NCBI RefSeq assembly: GCF_007954365.1
Contig: NZ_VOLO01000001.1
Coordinates: 744,001 to 808,000, forward strand
Origin: Frigoribacterium sp. ACAM 257
GTDB lineage: Bacteria > Actinomycetota > Actinomycetes > Actinomycetales > Microbacteriaceae
DNA: 64,000 nucleotides
Direction of reading: 5' to 3'
Below the pieces are notes generated by a model. The model was not told where the DNA came from, ran no database searches, and saw only the letters and a list, made by a program, of their open reading frames with translations. Shown one piece after another: positions 8,340-18,318 of this stretch (positions are counted from its first letter, which is position 1; each line of letters starts with the position of its first letter). Made by a program: the position numbers and the translations under genes.

Positions 8340-8609
8340 CTACGCGTCGACCGCGACCTGGGTCGCGACGATGTTGACGACCTTGCGGCCGCCCTTGTTG
8401 CCGAACTCGACCGCGCCGGGGGCGAGGGCGAACAGGGTGTCGTCACCGCCACGACCGACGTTGGCGCCGGGGTGGAAGTGGGTGCCGCGCTGGCGGACGA
8501 TGATCTCGCCGGCGAGGACGACCTGGCCGCCGAAGCGCTTCACGCCGAGGCGCTGTGCGTTCGAGTCGCGGCCGTTACGAGTGGACGATGCGCCCTTTTT
8601 GTGTGCCAT
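8340..8609 (-). CDS. rpmA: 50S ribosomal protein L27
   Basis: An 89-residue protein beginning [19 protein letters not shown], the hallmark L27 N-terminus that reaches the peptidyl transferase centre, followed by [10 protein letters not shown] and the [20 protein letters not shown] block. It is full length for the family. An AGGAG site lies 9-13 bases before the ATG. It follows rplU by 41 bases on the same strand, the conserved rplU-rpmA operon; the obg GTPase that often follows is absent here. Confidence 0.98.
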   Translation of the reverse strand: MAHKKGASSTRNGRDSNAQRLGVKRFGGQVVLAGEIIVRQRGTHFHPGANVGRGGDDTLFALAPGAVEFGNKGGRKVVNIVATQVAVDA

Positions 8610-8650
8610 GTGGTGTCAGCTCCTGGGATGTCTTCGGTGTCGCGGCGCTA

Positions 8651-8962
8651 CTACTTGGTGGTGATCGAGGTGATCTTGACGCGGGTCAGGTCGGCACGAA
8701 AGCCCATGCGACGCTTGTAGCCGGTCTTGTTCTTGTAGTTCTGGATGACGATCTTCGGGCCGCGGAGGTCGTTCAGGACCTCGCCCTCGACGGTGACCTT
8801 CGCGAGGTCGTCGCCGGTGAGGATCGTGTCGCCGTCGACGTGCAGGACGGGGACGAACGAGACGGTGTCGGATGCCGAGGCCTTGAGGCGGTCGACGGTC
8901 AGGATCGTCCCGACCTCGACCTTCTCCTGACGGCCGCCGGCGCGCACGATTGCGAATGCCAT
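8651..8962 (-). CDS. rplU: 50S ribosomal protein L21
   Basis: A 103-residue protein starting [18 protein letters not shown], with [15 protein letters not shown] and the C-terminal [29 protein letters not shown] that binds 23S rRNA. The ATG at 8962 is chosen over longer frames because AGGAG precedes it and L21 proteins begin with this sequence. The gene ends with two consecutive TAG codons. It is first in an operon with rpmA and is transcribed divergently from the HTH-like gene at 9052. Confidence 0.98.
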   Translation of the reverse strand: MAFAIVRAGGRQEKVEVGTILTVDRLKASASDTVSFVPVLHVDGDTILTGDDLAKVTVEGEVLNDLRGPKIVIQNYKNKTGYKRRMGFRADLTRVKITSITTK

Positions 8963-9051
8963 GGGAACTCCTGGGAAGTGTGAGGGTGTGACGCCCGGAT
9001 CGCCGGACGACGTCGCGCTGCCGCTCGGGCAACTTGGATAGTCTTTCACAG

Positions 9052-9726
9052 ATGTCACGACCGATCAAACTTCGACGCCCGCCGCAGTTCACGGCCGAGA
9101 TCGTCGACGACGCACGGGGGCGCCTCCTCGACCTGCTCGCCGACCTGCGCACCCTGACGACCGAGCACGGCGACGACATCGAGGTCTGGGGCTCCGCCGT
9201 CACGGCCGCGGGCTGGGAGATCGCGAGCCTCGGGCAGTGGCTGGCGCTCGAGGGGGAGGCGGTCCTGCTGCTGGGGGGCGCCTCCTACCCGGAGATCGCC
9301 GAGCACCAGGGCACCAGCGCGTCGGCGGTCCACGGCCGGGTCGGCCGGTCGCTGACGCTCGCGCCCTACGCGCAGGCGGCCGGGCCCGACGGCGCCACGA
9401 CGCGGGTGACCGCGGAGGGGCTGGCGCAGGCCCGGATCGAGTACTCGGCCGAGGCAGGGGCCGACGGGACCTCGCCCGGAGGCGAGGACGGCGACGTCGC
9501 GGGCAGCTCGTCCGGCGACTCGCTCGTGGAGCGGCTGCCCGAGGTGATCCGCGCCGGCGCCCGCCGCACCGCCGAGATAGTCGCGGCGCTTCCGGGCTAC
9601 CGACGCTCGAGCGTGCTCTCGACCCTCTCGGTCCTGGCGCGACAGGGCGTCATCGTGCGGACCGGCCACGGCGTCTACGCCCTGCCGCCCGCCGAGAGCG
9701 GGACGGCAGCGGCGCAGACGCCGTAG
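9052..9726 (+). CDS. Hypothetical protein with C-terminal winged-helix-like region
   Basis: A 224-residue protein. The N-terminal half (about residues 10-100) is helical and includes [49 protein letters not shown], of which [17 protein letters not shown] resembles a helix-turn-helix. An acidic Gly/Ser linker (about 125-155) leads to a second HTH-like unit, [42 protein letters not shown], with a wing typical of winged-helix folds. A DNA-binding role is likely, but no family was recognised. It diverges from rplU with an 89-base gap. Confidence 0.65.
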   Translation: MSRPIKLRRPPQFTAEIVDDARGRLLDLLADLRTLTTEHGDDIEVWGSAVTAAGWEIASLGQWLALEGEAVLLLGGASYPEIAEHQGTSASAVHGRVGRSLTLAPYAQAAGPDGATTRVTAEGLAQARIEYSAEAGADGTSPGGEDGDVAGSSSGDSLVERLPEVIRAGARRTAEIVAALPGYRRSSVLSTLSVLARQGVIVRTGHGVYALPPAESGTAAAQTP

Positions 9727-9745
9727 ACCTGCGGTGTCTTCTCGA

Positions 9746-10197
9746 TCAGCTTCCCGGGACGAGTCCCAGCGCGGCCTGCTCGGCGTCGTCGAGCATGCGC
9801 GACCGGATCAGGAACCGGCGCCCCTCGGGCGACTCGACCGAGAAGCCGGCGCCCCGGCCCGCGACGACGTCGATCGTGAGGTGGGTCCACTTCCAGTACT
9901 CGAACTGGCTGCGCGACATGTACACCTCGATCGGGTCGAGGCCGTCGACGTGGAGGTCGCCGAGGTGGACGTCGACCGTGCCGACCCTGAAGAAGCCCAC
10001 CGGGTAGCACATCGGCGACGAGCCGTCGCAGCAGCCGCCCGACTGGTGGAACATCAGCGGGCCGTGCTTCGCGGTGAGGTCGACGAGGAACGCCGCCGCC
10101 TCCGCGGAGACGTCGACCCGCGAGGGCGGGGCGACCGCCTCGGGGGCCGGGGCAGGGTCGGCCGGGCCGACCCGCGCCTCCTTCGCTGCGGTGCTCA

Positions 10198-10198
<1 letters not shown>
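9746..10198 (-). CDS. DUF779 family protein, aldehyde dehydrogenase partner
   Basis: A 150-residue protein carrying the DUF779 core: HGPLMFHQSGGCCDGSSPMC near residue 50 and FRVGTVDVHLGDL, ending in SVESPEGRRFLIRSRML. The CC and C residues are conserved in the family and may bind metal. It overlaps the upstream aldehyde dehydrogenase by one base (TGATG), and this pair is a recurring operon in actinobacteria, so it probably serves the same pathway. The first 30 residues are Ala/Pro-rich and variable. Biochemical role unknown. Confidence 0.85.
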
Positions 10199-11739
<1,541 letters not shown>

Positions 11740-11793
11740 GGCTGTCCCTTTCGACGACGGTGTCGGAGGCCACGGATCGCGCGGCCCGTGGGG

Positions 11794-13050
11794 TCAGGGT
11801 AGGTCGGCCGGGGTTGCGGCGAGTTGCGCGACGAGACCGGCCCGGCGGGGCGACCGCGGAGGCAGCAGGCGGAGCAGCTCACGACGGGCCAGGTCGTCGT
11901 CGCGGCCCTGGGCGGTGGCGACCCACTGCAGCAGCACGTCGGCCGAGCCGGAGGTGCGCAGGGACTCGCCGAGGCGTCGGACGAGGTCGTCGCGGAGCCC
12001 CTCGACGCCCGGGGCCGACGAGCCCGGCAGGAGGAGGCCCGTGGCAGCACGGAGGGCGGCGCGGTGCGCGCCCCGGTCGAGCAGGTCCACGACCTCGTCG
12101 GCGTCCGTGGCGAGTCTCGTCGGCAGCCGGTACGGCCGGGACGTCGGCACGAGCGCGGGGGCGACCGACTCGAGCGCGTGGCGGAGCCGGACGAGCTCGG
12201 GCCGCAGGGTGCCCACCGCTCCGCGCTCGCCCCAGACCGCCTCCGCCAGCGCCTCGGCCGACCAGCCCTCCGGACGCGCGGCGAGCAGCAGGAGGAGCTC
12301 GGAGTGCCGTGCGCTCAGCGTCGTGGCCAGACCGGCGGCGTGCAGGACGGCCTCGTCCCGGCCGAGGACGTCGAGCCGCGGCGGGGGCGGCGGGGTCGAC
12401 CTGGCGGAGGGGTGAGCTCGCGGGCGTCGGGCGGGGCGGGAGGTGCGCGTCCTCGACAGCGCGAGCTCCGCCTCCATCGCGGCGACCGTCGCGCGCAGCA
12501 GCGGCAGCGTCTGCTCGCCGGCGGCCCTGTCGTCACCGGTGATGTCGACCACGCCGATGACGCGTCCGTCGGCGGGGTCGTGCACCGGGACGGCGGTGCA
12601 GCTCCACTCCTGCACGAGGTGGGAGAAGTGCTCGGGGCCCCTGACCTGCACGCCGCGGTCGAGCTCGAGGGCGGTGCCCGGTGCGGACGTGCCGACCCTC
12701 GACTCGGCCCACCCTGCCCCGGCGACGAAGAGCATCGACTCGGCCCGGCGTCGTGCCTCGCGGTCGCCCTCGACCCAGAGCAGGCGCCCGCGTTCGTCCC
12801 CGACGGCCACGAGCAGGCCGCTGCCCTCGACGTCGTCGAGCAGCAGCCGCTGGACGACGGGCAGCAGCAGCGCGAGCGGGTGCTCACGGCGCCACTCGGC
12901 CAGGTCGTCGTCGGGCAGCTCGAGACGGGGCAGGGCGTCGGGGTCGACGCGCTGGTCGGCGGCTCGCTGCCAGGACGCCGCGAGGAGGAGTCGCCGCGCG
13001 GCCCCGTGCGAGGCGCGTGCGGACGGCGGATCGGGTCGCGCCGCTGCCAT
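11794..13050 (-). CDS. GAF-domain transcriptional regulator of the aldehyde dehydrogenase operon
   Basis: A 418-residue protein. The N-terminus (SHGAARRLLLAASWQRAADQRVDPDALPRLEL) is the AcoR/XylR-type lead-in. A GAF sensor follows at about residues 65-195 (LVAVGDERGRLLWVEGD, GTSAPGTALELDRGVQVRGPEHF, TAVPVHDPADGRVIGVVDITG). The sigma-54 AAA+ module of true AcoR proteins is absent. After a Pro-rich linker comes a winged-helix region (LSARHSELLLLLAARPEGWSAEALAEAVWGERG) and a helical tail resembling bacterial activation domains. It lies 54 bases upstream of the ALDH gene and probably controls it in response to aldehyde or alcohol. Confidence 0.8.
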   Translation of the reverse strand: MAAARPDPPSARASHGAARRLLLAASWQRAADQRVDPDALPRLELPDDDLAEWRREHPLALLLPVVQRLLLDDVEGSGLLVAVGDERGRLLWVEGDREARRRAESMLFVAGAGWAESRVGTSAPGTALELDRGVQVRGPEHFSHLVQEWSCTAVPVHDPADGRVIGVVDITGDDRAAGEQTLPLLRATVAAMEAELALSRTRTSRPARRPRAHPSARSTPPPPPRLDVLGRDEAVLHAAGLATTLSARHSELLLLLAARPEGWSAEALAEAVWGERGAVGTLRPELVRLRHALESVAPALVPTSRPYRLPTRLATDADEVVDLLDRGAHRAALRAATGLLLPGSSAPGVEGLRDDLVRRLGESLRTSGSADVLLQWVATAQGRDDDLARRELLRLLPPRSPRRAGLVAQLAATPADLP

Positions 13051-13190
13051 GTCGCCCCTCGTCGTCGAGCGGATGCGTCGCGCCTCGCTGTCGGGCGGGG
13101 CGTCGTCGCCGTGGTGACGGCAGCCTACGTCGCGGCCGCCCGGGGCGGAAGGGCCGCGGTGCCGAGCAGGGAGCAGGAGTTGTCGACGCT

Positions 13191-13227
13191 GGCGGGGCGG
13201 GGCGGGGCGGGGCGGGGCGGGGCGGGC
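13191..13227 (+). repeat. GGGGC pentanucleotide tandem repeat
   Basis: C occurs every fifth base at 13193, 13198, 13203, 13208, 13213, 13218 and 13223, giving about six GGGGC units. The + strand offers many four-G runs and could form a G-quadruplex. It lies 20 bases past the stop of the TraR/DksA gene and upstream of the GAF regulator. Confidence 0.9.
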
Positions 13228-13247
13228 GCGGGGAGGTGCGGAGCGGG

Positions 13248-13583
13248 TCAGCGGGCGCAGTCGATGCAGAGGCGGGCGGTGGGCCTGGCCTCGAGACGCG
13301 CCGCGCCGATCCGAGCGGCGCAGCGCTCGCAGCGGCCGAAGGTGCCGTCGGCGAGCCGGCCGAGCGCCGCCTCGGCGTCGGCGGCGCGCTCGAGGGCCGA
13401 GCGGCGGACCGCGTCGAGCTGCGACCGTTCGTAGGCGATGGTCGAGCCCTCGGGGTCGTGCTCGTCGTCGACGTTGGCCCCCTCGCGGGCCGCGGCCACC
13501 GCTTCCATGTCGGTCAGCAGTCGCTCGGCCAGCCCGATGGCCTCGTCACGGGTGCGGCGCAGCTGATCGGCAGGGTCGCTCAC
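13248..13583 (-). CDS. TraR/DksA-type C4 zinc-finger protein
   Basis: A 111-residue protein: a helical coiled-coil N-terminal part (residues 1-75, EAIGLAERLLTDMEAVAAAREGA and a heptad-like ERSQLDAVRRSALERAADAE) followed by a C-x2-C-x17-C-x2-C zinc finger (GRCERCAARIG ... LCIDCAR). The finger spacing is that of TraR/DksA C4 proteins that enter the RNA polymerase secondary channel. The family's DxxDxA tip cannot be seen clearly, so transcriptional activity is inferred. The GTG at 13583 makes a GTGA junction with the upstream reductase gene, so the two are probably co-translated. Confidence 0.85.
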   Translation of the reverse strand: MSDPADQLRRTRDEAIGLAERLLTDMEAVAAAREGANVDDEHDPEGSTIAYERSQLDAVRRSALERAADAEAALGRLADGTFGRCERCAARIGAARLEARPTARLCIDCAR

Positions 13584-14602
13584 GCGACGAGCGGCGGAAC
13601 CCGCTCGCCCTCGGGCGGCGCGGCCGGGGGAGTGCCGTCGCCGAAGGGGCGACCGCCGAGCTGCTCGCGACCGTGCTCGGTCAGCCAGCCCGACGGGTCG
13701 GGCCCTGCCGGGATGATGCCCGTCGGGTTGATGTCGCTGTGGACCACGTAGTAGTGGGCCTTGATCTGGGCGAAGTCGACGGTGTCGCCGAAGCCGGGCG
13801 TCTGGAACAGGTCGCGGGCGTAGGCCCAGAGCACCGGCATCTCGGCCAGCTTCGAGCGGTTGCACTTGAAGTGCCCGTGGTAGACGGCGTCGAAGCGGGC
13901 GAGCGTCGTGAAGAGGCGGATGTCGGCCTCGGTGATCGTGTCGCCGACGAGGAACCGCTGGTCGGCGAGACGCTCTGACAGCCAGTCGAGTCTCTGGAAG
14001 AGCGTGCGGTAGGCCCGCTCGTAGCTCTTCTGCGAGCCGGCGAACCCGGCCCGGTACACGCCGTTGTTCACGTCGCGGAACACGACGGCGTTCACCTCGT
14101 CGATCTCGGCGCGCAGGTGCTCGGGGTAGAGCTCGGGGGCACCCTCGCGGTGGTGCTCCGTCCACTCGGTGGCGAAGTCGAGGGTGATCTGCGGGAAGTC
14201 GTTGGTGACGACCTTGCCGGTCGGCACGTCGACGATCGCGGGCACGGTGATGCCGCGGGCGTAGTCGGGGGTCCGGGCGAAGAACGCCTCCTGCAGCCGC
14301 TCGATGCCGAGCACCGGGTCGCGGCCGTCGGGGTCGAGGTCGAAGGTCCAGCTGCGGGCGTCGTGGGTCGGCCCCGGCAGGCCCAGGGAGATCGCGCCCT
14401 CGAGGCCGAGGAGCCGGCGCGAGATGACGGTGCGGTTGGCCCAGGGGCAGGCACGAGCGGCGACCAGGCGGTAGCGGCCTGCCTCGACGGGCCAGCCGTC
14501 GACGGCGTCGCGCGTCACGCGGTCCTCGATGTAGTTGGTGTCGCGGGTGTACTCCTGGCCGGGCTCGACGTACGTGCCCTTCGCCTGCTGCTCGTCGCTC
14601 AT
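13580..14602 (-). CDS. Glutathionyl-hydroquinone reductase-like GST-family protein
   Basis: A 340-residue protein with the Xi-class GST signature CPWA (ARACPWANRTVISRRL, about residue 53), the catalytic Cys that forms a thiol adduct. The C-terminal all-helical domain includes FLVGDTITEADIRLFTTLARFDAVYHGHFKCNR and YARDLFQTPGF. The family reduces S-glutathionyl quinones. Actinobacteria normally make mycothiol instead of glutathione, so the cofactor is probably different (inference). The ATG at 14602 is chosen because homologues begin near MSDEQQ, about 50 residues before CPWA. It is coupled to the TraR/DksA gene. Confidence 0.88.
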   Translation of the reverse strand: MSDEQQAKGTYVEPGQEYTRDTNYIEDRVTRDAVDGWPVEAGRYRLVAARACPWANRTVISRRLLGLEGAISLGLPGPTHDARSWTFDLDPDGRDPVLGIERLQEAFFARTPDYARGITVPAIVDVPTGKVVTNDFPQITLDFATEWTEHHREGAPELYPEHLRAEIDEVNAVVFRDVNNGVYRAGFAGSQKSYERAYRTLFQRLDWLSERLADQRFLVGDTITEADIRLFTTLARFDAVYHGHFKCNRSKLAEMPVLWAYARDLFQTPGFGDTVDFAQIKAHYYVVHSDINPTGIIPAGPDPSGWLTEHGREQLGGRPFGDGTPPAAPPEGERVPPLVA

Positions 14603-14616
14603 GCCCGCCACCCTAC

Positions 14617-14674
14617 GCAGACGCGTCCGGGAGGCCTCATGCAGACGCGTCAAGGAGCCTCACGCAGACGCGTC
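14617..14674. repeat. Three-copy 23-24 bp direct repeat overlapping the dnaE2 stop
   Basis: GCAGACGCGTC starts at 14617, 14641 and 14664, and the following bases (GGAGGCCTCAT, AGGAGCCTCAC) are also related. The dnaE2 stop (14660-14662, minus strand) lies inside the middle unit, so the last codons of dnaE2 (Asp-Ala-Ser-Ala-stop) appear to be copied twice downstream, up to the reductase start. Confidence 0.85.
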
Positions 14675-17600
14675 CGAGAGGTCGGGCAGCTCGTGGCCCT
14701 CGGTCGGCGTGTCCGCCGCGCCCGCCGCCGCGCGGCCAGCCTGCCAGTCGCGCCACATCGCCTTCAGGTCCCAGGCGGCCTCGGCCTCGAGCGAGATGCC
14801 GCGCTCGCCGGTGCGGCGGGTCCGGCCTTGGATCAGCAGCAGCTTCGTGCCGAACAGCAACGGCCCCGACCTCGCCTGAGCCTCCTCGAAGAAGGTCGCG
14901 TCGGCGCATCCCGTGCCGTCGTCGACGCTGATGAAGACGACCCGTTTGCCGCTGCGCATCGGAGGCGTCTGGGTGGCGATCCGGATGCCCGCGACGAGGA
15001 CGGTGGTGCCGTTCCAGTGGTCGCGGAGGTCGGCTGCCCGGACGACGCCGAGGTCGTCGAGCATCGGGCGGTAGCTCTCGATCACGTGCTCGCTGACCTC
15101 CATCGAGAGGATGTCGAGCTCGTCGCCCACCCTGTCGCGCAGGCTCACGTCGGGAGTGCCGGTGGGCACCTCGGCCGAGTCGTCCACCGAGAAGTCGAGC
15201 TGGTTCTGCACGTCGGAGGCGCGTGGCCGTGCGGTGCGCTGCGTCAGCGACCGCACACGGGCGAGCACGTCGCCCCTCGTCCTCCCTGGGCCGGCCAGGG
15301 AGTCGAGCGCGCCGACCTGCGCCAGTCGCTCGATCAACCGCCGCGACGGCGTGGCCCGCTGCCAGAAGTCGGTGATCGACTCGTAGGGCCTGCCCACGAC
15401 GATGCGGGCGAGCTCGGAGTCGCTGATGCCGTGCACGTCCGAGAGCGACAGGCGGATGCCGAGGTCGCCGGGGCGGCCGGGCGCGATCGGAGTCGCCGGG
15501 GCGCGCACCCGCTCGACCCTGTAGACGTCGGTCGACGCGTTGACGTCGAGCGGCAGCACGGGCACGCCCATGCGCCTCGCCTCGGTCAGCAGCAGCCGCT
15601 TGGGGTACATGCCGGGGTCGTGGGTGAGCACCCCCGCGAGGAACTCGGCCGGGTAGTGGGTCTTCAACCAGGCGGTCTGGTAGGTGGGCAGCGCGAACGC
15701 GGCACCGTGCGCCTTGCAGAAGCCGAACGAGCCGAACCCCTTGAGCACCGCCCAGATCTTGTCGACCTGGGCGTCGGTGAACCGCCTCCTGCCGTCGTCG
15801 TCGACGTTCGCCGTCGTGCGCCGCCGGAACTCGACCTCGAGGGCGTCGTCGGCTCCCTTGCCCATGTGCCGACGGATCTCGTCGGCCTCGGCGAGGGTGA
15901 CCTCCATCGTCGCCTCGAGGATGCGCAGCACGTGCTCGTGGTAGATCACGACGCCGTAGCTGTCGTCGAGGAAAGGGGCGAAGCTCGGGTGCAGGTAGTC
16001 GGGGCGCTGGAATCCGTGCTTCGTGTCGAGGAACGGCGCGACCATGTTGCCCTTCATCGGGCCGGGGCGGAACAGCGAGATGTCGGCGATCAGGTCGCTG
16101 TAGCGGTCGGGCTGCATCTTGCCGATCAGCTCGCGCTGCCCGGGGCTCTCGATCTGGAACATGCCGAGGGTGTGGGTCGTGCGGATCGCCTCGAAGGTGG
16201 GTTCGTCGTCGTGCGGGATCTCGTCGAGCTCGACCCGCCCCTGCCGGTTGACGTAGTGGACGTCGACGGAGAGCCCGCCGGCCAGCGCGGCACGGGCGCC
16301 GTTGACCCGCTCGATCTCGTCGAGGGCGTAGGCCATCGAGCTCTGCATGCGGACGCCGAGCACGTCGAGCTTCAGCAGCCCGGCGTCGTTCATGTCGTGC
16401 TTGTCGAACTGGCTCATCGGCAGGCCAATGCCGCTCGGCTGCACGGGGGTCGTGCTGAGCAGGTCGGAGTCGCCGAGGATCACCCCGCACGGGTGCATCG
16501 AGATGTGCCGGGGCAGCCGGTCGAGCCGCTCGGTCAGGTCGACGAGCAGGTCGATCTGGCCGTTCTGCCTGGCGAGGTCGGCGATGGCCCTCAGCTCGGG
16601 CTTCTCGGCCATCGCGGTGCGGAGGTCGCGGGCGTTCGAGCGCCAGACGTTGTTCGCGACGAGGTCGATCTGGTCGTCGTCGAGCCCGAGGGCCTGGCCG
16701 GCGTCGCGCACCGCCCCCCGGCCGCGGTAGGTCGACTGCATCGACATGAGGGTGACCCGGTTGCTGCCGTACCGGTCGAAGATCGCCCGGTAGATCTCGT
16801 GCCGCCTGGCCGACTCGACGTCGATGTCGATGTCGGGCAGGGTCTCGCGCTTGTTGCCGAGGAACCGCTCGAACAGCAGGTCGTGCTCGATCGGGTCGAC
16901 GTTCGAGATGCGCAGCAGGTAGGTGACCAGGCTGCCGGCGCCCGACCCGCGCGCGGCGTTCCGCACCCGCATGTCGCGCATCAGCGCCGACACGTCGGCC
17001 ACGGTGAGGAAGTAGCTGGCGAAGCCGAAGCCCGTGATGATGCCCAGCTCGTAGCGCATCCGCTCGTCGACGGTGCGGCGGAGCGCCTGGTCGGCGTGGC
17101 CGAAGCGCTCGGTGACGCCCGCCTCGGCCCGGCGGAACAGCACCTGGTCGGGGTCGCCGTCGACGCCGATCGCGCTCAGCTCAGGCGTCTTCGGCCGACG
17201 CCAGCGCAGGTCGGCGTCGGGGTCGAGCCGGCAGCGGTCGGCGAGCCGCTCGGTCTCGGCCAGCATCTCCTCAGCCGCGCGGCGAGGGCACGAGGAGGCG
17301 TCGGCCACGAGGGTCGCCAGCGCCCGCATCTCCTCGCCCTCCTTGAGCGACGCCTGGGCGTTCGGCTGCGGCGTGAACGCCCCGAGCGGCGCCAGGTGCC
17401 CCGCCGAGTCGAGCACGTCGGCCGTGACCGCGCCGTCGGGGTCGAGGTAGCGCACCGCGTTGGTCAGCACGGCGGGCACCCCGACGTGCTCGGCCAGCTC
17501 GAGCATGCGCGCCGCGTGCCGAACGCTGCGGCTCTCGCCCGGCTCTGTGAGGTGGCAGACGACCTCGACGACCACGCCCCCCGGCAGCTCGCGCGCCCAC

Positions 17601-18184
17601 GCTGCCAGCGATGCCGCCGCGGCCGTGTGCCGCCCCTCGGCCACCAGCCGCCCCACGTCGGAGTCGGGCCCGAGCAGCACCGTCGCGTCGGCGCCCTCGT
17701 CTCCGCGGAGGAACGCCCTCAGCCGCGAGCGGGGGATCGTCGCCACGCTGTTCGCGCTGCCGCTCACCCGCCGCGTCGCCCGGCCGTGCGCCGCGCTGAT
17801 CAGTCGGCAGAGAGCGGCCCAGCCCGAGCCCGGACGACCCTCGCCCGCCCCGTGCGCGAGCACCACGATCCGGTCGACCGAGGAGGCGCCCGCCCTGCCC
17901 CCGGGACCGGCGCCGGCCGACGCTCCCCCCGCCTCCTGCGCCCTGCCGCCCACCGCCTCGTCGACCGTGTCGTCGACGCAGCCGAGCTCGACGCCGACGA
18001 TCGGGTCGATGCCCGCCGCCCGGCAGGCGCCGATGTGCCGGATCGCCCCGTAGAGGCCGTCACGGTCGGTGATCGCCAGCGCGTCCGCGCCGTGGGCGGC
18101 TGCCCGCTCGACGAGCTGGGCCGGCGGCGTCGTGCCGTAGTGCGCGCTGAACGACGACGCCACGTGGAGGTGGGTGAAACGCAT
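14660..18184 (-). CDS. dnaE2: Error-prone DNA polymerase DnaE2
   Basis: A 1174-residue C-family polymerase. The N-terminal PHP domain (FTHLHVASSFSAHYG, LAITDRDGLYGA) is followed by palm and fingers with RGSGAGSLVTYLL (about residue 418), the PDIDID acid pair (about 451) and LLKLDVLGVR (about 604). An OB-fold region (VLVAGIRIATQTPPM) lies near the C-terminus. This short form belongs to the DnaE2/ImuC class that works with ImuA' and ImuB in SOS-induced translesion synthesis; neither partner is in the window. A perfect LexA box lies 49 bases upstream. No intein is present. The 3' end overlaps a direct repeat. Confidence 0.96.
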   Translation of the reverse strand: MRFTHLHVASSFSAHYGTTPPAQLVERAAAHGADALAITDRDGLYGAIRHIGACRAAGIDPIVGVELGCVDDTVDEAVGGRAQEAGGASAGAGPGGRAGASSVDRIVVLAHGAGEGRPGSGWAALCRLISAAHGRATRRVSGSANSVATIPRSRLRAFLRGDEGADATVLLGPDSDVGRLVAEGRHTAAAASLAAWARELPGGVVVEVVCHLTEPGESRSVRHAARMLELAEHVGVPAVLTNAVRYLDPDGAVTADVLDSAGHLAPLGAFTPQPNAQASLKEGEEMRALATLVADASSCPRRAAEEMLAETERLADRCRLDPDADLRWRRPKTPELSAIGVDGDPDQVLFRRAEAGVTERFGHADQALRRTVDERMRYELGIITGFGFASYFLTVADVSALMRDMRVRNAARGSGAGSLVTYLLRISNVDPIEHDLLFERFLGNKRETLPDIDIDVESARRHEIYRAIFDRYGSNRVTLMSMQSTYRGRGAVRDAGQALGLDDDQIDLVANNVWRSNARDLRTAMAEKPELRAIADLARQNGQIDLLVDLTERLDRLPRHISMHPCGVILGDSDLLSTTPVQPSGIGLPMSQFDKHDMNDAGLLKLDVLGVRMQSSMAYALDEIERVNGARAALAGGLSVDVHYVNRQGRVELDEIPHDDEPTFEAIRTTHTLGMFQIESPGQRELIGKMQPDRYSDLIADISLFRPGPMKGNMVAPFLDTKHGFQRPDYLHPSFAPFLDDSYGVVIYHEHVLRILEATMEVTLAEADEIRRHMGKGADDALEVEFRRRTTANVDDDGRRRFTDAQVDKIWAVLKGFGSFGFCKAHGAAFALPTYQTAWLKTHYPAEFLAGVLTHDPGMYPKRLLLTEARRMGVPVLPLDVNASTDVYRVERVRAPATPIAPGRPGDLGIRLSLSDVHGISDSELARIVVGRPYESITDFWQRATPSRRLIERLAQVGALDSLAGPGRTRGDVLARVRSLTQRTARPRASDVQNQLDFSVDDSAEVPTGTPDVSLRDRVGDELDILSMEVSEHVIESYRPMLDDLGVVRAADLRDHWNGTTVLVAGIRIATQTPPMRSGKRVVFISVDDGTGCADATFFEEAQARSGPLLFGTKLLLIQGRTRRTGERGISLEAEAAWDLKAMWRDWQAGRAAAGAADTPTEGHELPDLSDASA

Positions 18185-18232
18185 CGTGCTGCCTCGGTGC
18201 TTCTCTCGTCGGACCTCCCGGCCGAGGTCGGT

Positions 18233-18248
18233 TCGAACGTGTGTTCGA
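18233..18248. promoter_or_regulatory. LexA (SOS) box upstream of dnaE2
   Basis: TCGAACGTGTGTTCGA is a perfect match to the actinobacterial LexA consensus TCGAAC-N4-GTTCGA. It lies 49 bases before the dnaE2 start on the minus strand and 71 bases before the divergent FUSC gene on the plus strand, so it could act on either. Confidence 0.92.
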
Positions 18249-18318
18249 CGAGTGTACGTCGCTCAGGCGGGGTACGACGACCCAGGCGGCGACCGCGCAC
18301 TGCTGTCATCATCGTCAG

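Noticed and set aside
14660-18184. Intein or frameshift in dnaE2.
   Set aside because: The motifs run in order without insertion, and 1174 residues is within the expected range.
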